Below, in pieces: positions 58,541 through 64,000 of a DNA stretch of 64,000 bases (the stretch's first letter is position 1; each line of letters begins with the position of its first letter). The translations under genes and the position numbers were made by a program. This stretch comes from Candidatus Acetothermia bacterium JdFR-48 (GTDB taxonomy: Bacteria > Bipolaricaulota > Bipolaricaulia > Bipolaricaulales > Bipolaricaulaceae), in the NCBI GenBank assembly GCA_002011425.1, contig MTNJ01000010.1:1-64000 (forward strand), read 5' to 3'. The notes below the pieces were generated by a model. The model saw nothing but the letters and a program-made list of their open reading frames with translations, ran no database searches and was not told the DNA's origin.

Positions 58541-59449
58541 ATGTGGGAGAGGTTGCCCCAGCTCGTGGCCTACGGTCTTGTCTCCGGGAGCGTGATCACC
58601 CTCGGCGCCATCGGACTCTCGCTCACGTACAGCATCCTTAGGTTCGCCAACTTCGCCCACGGTGACCTGATGACCACGGGCGCGTATATCGCCTGTGGGT
58701 TCCTGTTCCTCTTCCGGTCCCTGGGAATCCTGGGGGGCCGCTTCGGGAAGCTCTCCTTCGGCCCGGCGATGGTACCCGCCTTCCTCCTCGCCCTCGTGGG
58801 CACGGCGCTCCTGGCGATACTAATCGACCGGATCGTGTATCGGAAGTTACGGCGAGCAAGGCCAGTGATGCGCCTCATGGCCTCGGTGGGGGTGGCGTTC
58901 GTACTGCGGAACGTCATCCTTTTCTCCGCCGGTGCGGATCCCTACTACTACTCCCGCAAGATCCAACGGGCGATCTACATCCTCGGGGTGAGGCTCAAGG
59001 CTGACCAGCTCTTCATCATCGGCCTCGCGGCCTTGTTGGTGCTATTTCTCCATCTCTTCCTCACCTACACCAAGGTGGGGAAGGCGATGCGCGCGATGGC
59101 CGATAACCCCGAGCTAGCCCAGGTGACGGGGATCAACACCGAGCGGATCATCGCCTGGACCTGGGGAATCGGGGCGGCGTTGGCCGCGGCAGGAGGGATC
59201 CTCTCGGGGATAGAGAACAAGCTCATCACCCCGGAGCTCGGCTGGCAGGCCCTTCTCCCCCTCTTCGCGGCAGTGATACTCGGGGGGATCGGGAGCCCCT
59301 ACGGAGCCATGGCCGGGGGGATGCTTATCGGGATGGCGGAGGAAGTCTCCACGGCCTTCGTCTCCACCGCCTATAAGCCAGCCATTGCGTTCGGGATCCT
59401 CGTCCTGATGTTGATCCTGCGACCGCAGGGACTCTTCGGGAGGCGCTAA
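58541..59449 (+). CDS. livH: Branched-chain amino-acid ABC transporter, permease LivH
   Basis: This 302-residue permease has about eight helices, with VAYGLVSGSVITLGAIGLSLTYSILRFANFAHGDLM near the start. The coupling region KVGKAMRAMADNPELAQVTGINTERIIAWTWGIG is typical of LivH, followed by AVILGGIGSPYGAMAGGMLIGMAE. The ATG follows TTGGAGGTTGACGG. Its stop shares a base with the livM start (TAATGG). Confidence 0.94.
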   Translation: MWERLPQLVAYGLVSGSVITLGAIGLSLTYSILRFANFAHGDLMTTGAYIACGFLFLFRSLGILGGRFGKLSFGPAMVPAFLLALVGTALLAILIDRIVYRKLRRARPVMRLMASVGVAFVLRNVILFSAGADPYYYSRKIQRAIYILGVRLKADQLFIIGLAALLVLFLHLFLTYTKVGKAMRAMADNPELAQVTGINTERIIAWTWGIGAALAAAGGILSGIENKLITPELGWQALLPLFAAVILGGIGSPYGAMAGGMLIGMAEEVSTAFVSTAYKPAIAFGILVLMLILRPQGLFGRR

Positions 59450-60471
59450 TGGAGACCTTGGTCGGGGTCCTGAACTACTTCGTCTTCTTCTCCATTACCG
59501 CGGGGATCTACGCGGTCCTCACCCTCGGCCTCAATATCCAGTGGGGGTACACAGGCCTCTTCAACATCGGGATCGCAGGCTTTTACGCCATCGGAGCGTA
59601 CACCTCGGCCCTGCTCTCGGGCCCGCCGCCGGGGAGCCTTGACTGGCGGGTCTTCGGGGGATGGATGCTCCCATTCCCCGTCGGGCTCTTGGGGAGCGCC
59701 CTGGTCTCGTCCGCCCTGGCCCTGTTCATCGGATGGATCACTATCAGGCTCCGTGAAGACTACCTAGCCATTGCCACCATCGGGATCGCCGAGGTTCTCC
59801 GGCTCATCATCAAGAACGAGGCCTGGCTCACCAATGGCGTCTGGGGGATAAAGAACATCCCCTCCCCCCTCTTCCCCTCAATCCAGAAGGGGATCGCCGG
59901 TTTACTCTCCTCTCATCCCGGGCTCCCCGACTGGACCCGGCGGCTGCTCGAGGGGGGGTACAACTGGTTCTACCTCGCGTTGGTCCTCCTCACCCTCTCC
60001 GTCCTCTACTGGCTCCTCGAGCGGATCTTGCGCTCCCCGTGGGGCCGAGTCCTGCGGGCGATCCGGGAAGACGAGGTGGCGGCCGCCGCCCAGGGGAAGA
60101 ATGTGGCCGCGTTCAAGCTGCAGTCGTTCGTGCTGGGTGCGGCCCTCATGGGGATGGCCGGAAGCCTCTATGCCCACTACGCCCGGTTCCTAAGCGTGGA
60201 GAAGTTCGAACCCTTCTACGGCACCTTCATCGTGTGGGTGATGCTCGTGGCCGGCGGCTCGGGGAACAATAAGGGGGCGATCCTGGGGGCCTTCCTCATC
60301 TGGGGCCTATGGGCCGCCACCGACTTCCTCACCGGCTACCTCCCCTTCACCGATGTGCAGGCCAGCGCCCTCCGAATCGTTCTCGTGGGGGTGATCCTCA
60401 TCGCCATCCTCATCTTGCAGCCCCGAGGGCTCCTGGGCGAGGAAAAGTTCGTCTCCCGATTGTTGCGATGA
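59449..60471 (+). CDS. livM: Branched-chain amino-acid ABC transporter, permease LivM
   Basis: This 340-residue permease has TLGLNIQWGYTGLFNIGIAGFYAIGAYTSALL, REDYLAIATIGIAEVLRLI, LRSPWGRVLRAIREDEVAAAAQGKNVAAFKLQSFVLG (coupling loop) and VAGGSGNNKGAILGAFLIWGLW. It forms the channel with LivH. It is the last gene of the livGFHM operon. No strong terminator follows before the ileS leader promoter. Confidence 0.94.
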   Translation: METLVGVLNYFVFFSITAGIYAVLTLGLNIQWGYTGLFNIGIAGFYAIGAYTSALLSGPPPGSLDWRVFGGWMLPFPVGLLGSALVSSALALFIGWITIRLREDYLAIATIGIAEVLRLIIKNEAWLTNGVWGIKNIPSPLFPSIQKGIAGLLSSHPGLPDWTRRLLEGGYNWFYLALVLLTLSVLYWLLERILRSPWGRVLRAIREDEVAAAAQGKNVAAFKLQSFVLGAALMGMAGSLYAHYARFLSVEKFEPFYGTFIVWVMLVAGGSGNNKGAILGAFLIWGLWAATDFLTGYLPFTDVQASALRIVLVGVILIAILILQPRGLLGEEKFVSRLLR

Positions 60472-60504
60472 GAACCCCGGTTTACTGCCCAGGATGCCCG
60501 ACGC

Positions 60505-60533
60505 TTGTTGGTTTGCATCCTCTCTCCTATAAT
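60505..60533 (+). promoter_or_regulatory. ileS promoter
   Basis: A perfect TATAAT (60528-60533) with TTGTTG 17 bases upstream (60505-60510). The -35 is weak. Confidence 0.5.
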
Positions 60534-60549
60534 CGCTGAGGAGGTCCAG

Positions 60550-60609
60550 ATGGGCCGATTCATACGCGGACCCCTCATTATCCTGCCCCGCCAGGGGGCA
60601 GGGAACTAG
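60550..60609 (+). CDS. ileS leader peptide (19 residues with Ile codons)
   Basis: The ORF reads MGRFIRGPLIILPRQGAGN, with GAGGAGG seven bases ahead of the ATG. It contains three Ile codons, two of them adjacent and flanked by Leu, and lies between a promoter and a terminator-like hairpin in front of ileS. This fits leader-peptide control by charged tRNA-Ile. A hairpin CCTGCCCC / GGGGCAGG (60582-60602) lies in its 3' half. Confidence 0.5.
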   Translation: MGRFIRGPLIILPRQGAGN

Positions 60610-60610
60610 G

Positions 60611-60636
60611 CCGAGAAGAGGCTCTCCGGTATTTTT
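60611..60636 (+). terminator. Terminator-like hairpin in the ileS leader
   Basis: CCGAGA pairs with TCTCCGG (one bulged C) around an AGAGGC-containing loop, followed by TATTTTT. It begins one base after the leader stop codon and ends 52 bases before the ileS ATG. Confidence 0.5.
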
Positions 60637-60688
60637 AACCAGTTCGGGCAATTCCTGTCGGTATATGTGTCAAAAAGGAGGAGAAGCG

Positions 60689-63600
60689 ATGCCCTTTCAG
60701 CCGGTGAGGATAGAGAAAGACCCCAAGGAACGAGAGGGGGCGATACTCCGTTTCTGGAAGGAGAAGAGAGTCTTCGAGCGGAGCGTCGCGCAGAACGGGG
60801 GGAAACCCCGATTCGTATTCTACGAGGGGCCGCCCACGGCGAACGGCGTCCCCCACTTCGCCCACCTCCTCGCCCGGCTCTACAAGGACATCTTCCCCCG
60901 CTACAAGACGATGCGCGGTCACCACGTCCCCCGGAAGGCAGGATGGGACTGCCACGGGTTGCCGGTGGAGATCGAGGTGGAGAAGGAACTCGGCATTAAG
61001 AGTAAACCCGAGATCATCTCCTACGGCGTGGAGCAATTCGTGGAGAAGTGCAAGGAGTCCGTACGTTTTTACATCGGCAAATGGGAGGAAATGATCCGGC
61101 GCATGGGCTTCTGGATCGACCTCGAGCATCCCTACGTCACTATGACCGACGACTACATCGAAACCCTGTGGTGGGCAATAAAGCGGATCCACGAGCAGGG
61201 CCTCCTCTACCGCGGCCACAAAGTCCTCCCCTACTGCCCCCGCTGCGGCACCCCCCTCTCCTCCCACGAAGTGGCCCAAGGTTATCGCACCACGGAGGAC
61301 CCCTCGATCACCGTCCTCATGCCCCTGAAGGATGCCCCCGACGTGAAGATTCTCGTCTGGACCACCACACCCTGGACCCTGCCTGCCAATGTGTCCCTGG
61401 CGGTGGATCCCGCCGCGACCTACGCGGAAGTGGAATACCGTGGGGAGCGCTTGATCCTGGCGAAGCCCAGGCTTCAGGCAGTGCTGGAGGAGGACGCTCG
61501 GGTCGTGAGAGAGTTCACCGGGGAGGAGCTCGTGGGGCAGGAGTATGAGCCCCTCTACCCCCTCGTTGCCGGAGAGGATAACGCGTATCGCGTCGTGGGC
61601 GCCGACTTCGTCTCCATGGAGGAGGGGACGGGCGTCGTCCACATCGCCCCGGCCTTCGGCGAGGAGGACTACGAGCTCGGAAAAAAGGAAAGACTCCCGT
61701 TCGTCCAGCCAGTGGACCTCTTCGGGAAGTTCACCGGGATCTTCCCCCTGGCCCGGGGCCGTTTCGTCAAGGAGGCCGACACCGTGATCCTGGAAGACCT
61801 TCGGAGGAAGGGTCGCCTCTTCCGCGCCGGCACGGTAGAGCACGAGTACCCCTTCTGTTGGCGCTGCGACACTCCACTCCTTTACTATGCGCTCGAGTCG
61901 TGGTTCATCGCCACCACGGTGAGGAAGGATGAGATCATCGCCGAGAACGAGACAGTAGAGTGGCATCCTGAGCACGTGGGCCAGGGCCGGTTCGGTGACT
62001 TCCTGAATTCCATGCGTGACTGGGCCCTCTCCCGGGACCGTTTCTGGGGAACTCCACTCCCCGTATGGGAGTGCAAGTCCTGCGGGGAACTCCTCGTCAT
62101 CGGCTCCCGAGAGGAGCTCGTGGCGCGGGCCATCGACCCCGACCTCGCCCGGACGGTGGAACTCCACCGGCCGTACGTGGACGGGGTGGCCCTAAAGTGC
62201 AACTGCGGGGACGAGATGAAACGGGTCCCCCACGTCCTCGACACCTGGTTCGACTCGGGCTCTATGCACACCGCCCAATGGCATTATCCCTTCGAGAACG
62301 AAGATCTTTTCCGGGAAAACTACCCCGCGGACTTCATCTGCGAAGGACTCGACCAGACTCGGGGATGGTTCTATACGCTCCTCGTCACCGGGGTCCTCCT
62401 TCACGGGAAGACCCCTTACAAGAGGGTCCTGGTGACCGGACTCGGCCTTGACGAGCGGGGACAGAAGATGAGCAAGTCCCGGGGGAACGTGATCGATCCC
62501 CTCCCCGTGGCCGACCAGTACGGAGCCGACGCCATCCGCTGGTATTTGGCGTCCGAATCAGCTCCTTGGACAGTGCGCCGGATCTCCCTCGAAGGGGTGC
62601 GAAAGGCCCGGGCCGGGTTTCTGGAGACGGTGAAAAATTCCCACGATTTCTTCGCCCTTTACGCTGGAATCGACGGGTTCTCCCCGGACATGCCCGTCCC
62701 GAAAGACCGCCCGTCCCTCGACCGTTGGCTTGCCTCCCGCACCGCCGCCGTGGTGGCGGAGGTTACCCGATACCTCGATGCCTACAAAGTGGTGGAGGCC
62801 TGCCGGGCCTTGGAGCGCTACGTGGACGAACTCTCCAACTGGTATATCCGCCTCTCGCGGCCCAGGTTCTGGGGCGGGAAGTGGACCGATGACAAGCGTT
62901 CAGCCTACCACGCCCTCTACGCGGCCCTCAAGACGCTCTCCAAGCTCATCGCCCCCTTCACCCCTTTCCTGGCCGAGGCTATGTGGCAGTCACTTAAGGC
63001 CGACGGTGACCCCGAGTCGGTACACCTCTCCCCCTGGCCCGAGCTGGGGGAGCGAGACGAGGCCTTAGAGCGATGGATGGAACGGGCCCGGGCGGTGGCG
63101 AACCTTGGCCTCGCGGCGCGGAACCTGGCCAAGGTGAAGGTCCGCCAGCCCCTGAGGACGCTCTACGTGCTGAAGGCTCCCGGCGATGAGGAGATCCCCC
63201 CCGAGCTCTGGGAGCTGGTAAAGGCGGAGCTCAATGTGAAGGAGGTGGTGCTCAAAGATAGCTTGGAGGATCTGCGGCGGCCGGTCCTCTCCCCCAACTT
63301 CGCCTCGCTGGGGCCGCGCCTCGGGGCATTCGCCCCGCGGGTCGCCACGGCCCTCCAGGAGGCAGATCATGCCGCCCTCTGGGCGAAGCTGCAAGAGGGG
63401 AAGGCCACCTTGGTGGTGGATGGACGGGAGGTAGAGCTCACCCCAGCCGACGTGAAGGTCTCGTGGGAGACCACCTCCGAGTACGTGCTCCTCGAGGAGG
63501 CCGGGGCCGTCGTGGCCCTGGACACGGTCCTCGACGAGGAGCTCCGGGCGGAGGGGGACCTGCGGGAGCTCATCCACCGGATCCAGCTCGCCCGCAAGGA

Positions 63601-63862
63601 AGCGGGGTTCGAAGTTACCGATCGGATCGATATCGGTTACGAGGGCGAGATCACCGAGATCTTCCGGCGCTTTCCTGACCGCATCAGAGAGGAAGTTCTC
63701 GCGGCCTCCCTGAGGGAGGGTGGCTTCCCCGACGCTGAGTACACCGTCGAGTTCGCGGCGGACGTGGGCGACCGACGCCGAGACGAGCGGGAGCGCCTCG
63801 CGACGAAGATCCACGGCAAAGCCGGGAAGATCTACCTCCGCCGCATCAATCGTGATGGGTGA
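60689..63862 (+). CDS. ileS: Isoleucine--tRNA ligase
   Basis: This 1057-residue class I synthetase is of the long, eukaryote/archaea-like type. It has FYEGPPTANGVPHFAHLLARLYKD (HIGH-like motif as His-Phe-Ala-His), KAGWDCHGLPVE, the CP1 editing domain (VWTTTPWTLPANVSLAVDP, GTGVVHIAPAFGEEDYELG), LDQTRGWFYTLLVTG and KMSKSRGNVIDPL. The C-terminal part has KVKVRQPLRTLYV and LIHRIQLARKEAGFEVTDRIDI. The ATG at 60689 follows AAAAAGGAGGAGAAGCG. Expression is probably controlled by the leader at 60550-60636. Its stop overlaps the birA start by eight bases. Confidence 0.96.
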   Translation: MPFQPVRIEKDPKEREGAILRFWKEKRVFERSVAQNGGKPRFVFYEGPPTANGVPHFAHLLARLYKDIFPRYKTMRGHHVPRKAGWDCHGLPVEIEVEKELGIKSKPEIISYGVEQFVEKCKESVRFYIGKWEEMIRRMGFWIDLEHPYVTMTDDYIETLWWAIKRIHEQGLLYRGHKVLPYCPRCGTPLSSHEVAQGYRTTEDPSITVLMPLKDAPDVKILVWTTTPWTLPANVSLAVDPAATYAEVEYRGERLILAKPRLQAVLEEDARVVREFTGEELVGQEYEPLYPLVAGEDNAYRVVGADFVSMEEGTGVVHIAPAFGEEDYELGKKERLPFVQPVDLFGKFTGIFPLARGRFVKEADTVILEDLRRKGRLFRAGTVEHEYPFCWRCDTPLLYYALESWFIATTVRKDEIIAENETVEWHPEHVGQGRFGDFLNSMRDWALSRDRFWGTPLPVWECKSCGELLVIGSREELVARAIDPDLARTVELHRPYVDGVALKCNCGDEMKRVPHVLDTWFDSGSMHTAQWHYPFENEDLFRENYPADFICEGLDQTRGWFYTLLVTGVLLHGKTPYKRVLVTGLGLDERGQKMSKSRGNVIDPLPVADQYGADAIRWYLASESAPWTVRRISLEGVRKARAGFLETVKNSHDFFALYAGIDGFSPDMPVPKDRPSLDRWLASRTAAVVAEVTRYLDAYKVVEACRALERYVDELSNWYIRLSRPRFWGGKWTDDKRSAYHALYAALKTLSKLIAPFTPFLAEAMWQSLKADGDPESVHLSPWPELGERDEALERWMERARAVANLGLAARNLAKVKVRQPLRTLYVLKAPGDEEIPPELWELVKAELNVKEVVLKDSLEDLRRPVLSPNFASLGPRLGAFAPRVATALQEADHAALWAKLQEGKATLVVDGREVELTPADVKVSWETTSEYVLLEEAGAVVALDTVLDEELRAEGDLRELIHRIQLARKEAGFEVTDRIDIGYEGEITEIFRRFPDRIREEVLAASLREGGFPDAEYTVEFAADVGDRRRDERERLATKIHGKAGKIYLRRINRDG

Positions 63863-64000
63863 TCCGCTGAAGCCGCCCCCTCTAGATCCATTATCCAAAA
63901 CCAACTCGAAACCCGTCACGCGTCACGCGTCACGATGGAGACTGATTCGCCTTACCGAGGTCGACTCCACCCAAGACGTCGCCCGAGAGCAGGGCGAGGC
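63855..64000 (+). CDS. birA: Biotin--protein ligase, N-terminal part (cut by window edge)
   Basis: The last about 20 visible codons read RLTEVDSTQDVAREQGEA, the start of a BirA catalytic domain (EVDSTN-like motif). Upstream, from the ATG at 63855, are about 29 residues (GDPLKPPPLDPLSKTNSKP, then VTRHASRWRL) that include the translated copy 5 of the dispersed repeat. No helix-turn-helix precedes the catalytic domain, so it would be a group I ligase without DNA binding. It would biotinylate AccB. The true start may be internal, since there is no other in-frame ATG or GTG. Confidence 0.7.
   Translation, partial: MGDPLKPPPLDPLSKTNSKPVTRHASRWRLIRLTEVDSTQDVAREQGE
63912..63934. repeat. GTGACGC-type dispersed repeat, copy 5
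   Basis: CCCGTCACGCGTCACGCGTC plus ACG: three GTCACGC-type units in direct tandem, in the same orientation as copy 1. It lies in the open frame of birA. Confidence 0.7.

Noticed and set aside
60472-60688. T-box riboswitch before ileS
   Set aside because: No T-box sequence or stem I specifier layout is visible in the 200-base leader; a short Ile-containing ORF fits better.
60635-62167. A 510-codon minus-strand ORF opposite ileS
   Set aside because: An antisense shadow of the long ileS gene; no domain or start signals.

Overview
The window reads as a dense, high-GC chromosomal segment of a strictly anaerobic bacterium that fixes CO2 through the Wood-Ljungdahl (reductive acetyl-CoA) pathway. 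The folate-type bacterial methyl branch (Fhs, FolD, MetF/MetV, AcsE), the full-length bacterial acetyl-CoA synthase and the CooS-type CO dehydrogenase are all present. Starts are a mix of ATG, GTG and TTG, and most genes in a cluster overlap by 1-4 bases. The cobalamin importer, molybdopterin genes and formate dehydrogenase fit an acetogen or acetyl-CoA-pathway autotroph. A beta-barrel-like tail on a secreted peptidase hints at an outer membrane. I cannot name the lineage with confidence; candidate phyla such as Bipolaricaulota (Acetothermia) would fit, but this is inference.

Layout. 37-12167 (minus): hicBA remnant, then a carbonyl-branch operon read DUF3786, cooC2, acsB, acsC, acsV, cooC1, acsD, acsE, cooS, with cooT further downstream beyond hicBA. 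12223-15781 (plus): folD and a btuFCD-type cobalamin importer. 15765-21450 (minus): cytoplasmic NiFe hydrogenase small and large subunits, metV, metF, fhs. 21719-22812 (minus): Gly/Arg-rich ferredoxin and a frameshifted metallo-beta-lactamase gene. 22877-23859: trmO and a GIY-YIG protein, divergent. 24311-29631 (minus): a nine-gene operon of DUF5320-like proteins, NifX-like proteins, two ferredoxin-bearing MinD ATPases, Fur, DUF364 and a radical SAM protein, with a DUF134 regulator divergent at 29709. 30145-35696 (plus): NuoE-like, NuoF-like and FdhA subunits of an NAD(P)-linked formate dehydrogenase plus a GNAT protein. 35720-37910 (minus): membrane protein, fdhD, mobA. 38004-40125 (plus): B12-binding radical SAM protein and a short MetE-like protein. 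40111-46917 (minus): corC-like, M1 peptidase, pheT, tsaE. 47083-54361 (plus): accB, accC, ffh, rpsP, khpA-like, trmD, SPOUT gene, rplS, lepB, hpnA, then a three-frame osmC remnant. 54929-60471: a branched-chain amino-acid ABC transporter split into livJ (minus) and livGFHM (plus). 60689-64000 (plus): ileS and the start of birA.

How the parts work together. Formate dehydrogenase (with FdhD and MobA serving its molybdenum cofactor), Fhs, FolD and MetF/MetV make methyl-tetrahydrofolate. AcsE passes the methyl to the corrinoid protein AcsCD, which AcsV reactivates and BtuFCD supplies with cobalamin. CooS makes CO, and AcsB joins methyl, CO and CoA. CooC1, CooC2 and CooT look like the nickel-handling set. 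The hydrogenase genes lie directly upstream of and on the same strand as metV-metF, which suggests H2-driven reduction of methylene-tetrahydrofolate.

The most unusual signals are: the hydrogenase-MetVF operon and a hydrogenase large subunit that ends without a cleavable tail; two unlinked leader-peptide attenuators in front of livJ and livG whose predicted peptides share a Leu-His-Trp core and a Phe/Met end; a third leader with Ile codons before ileS; and a short GTGACGC-type repeat at five sites that twice is translated in frame, once inside pheT.
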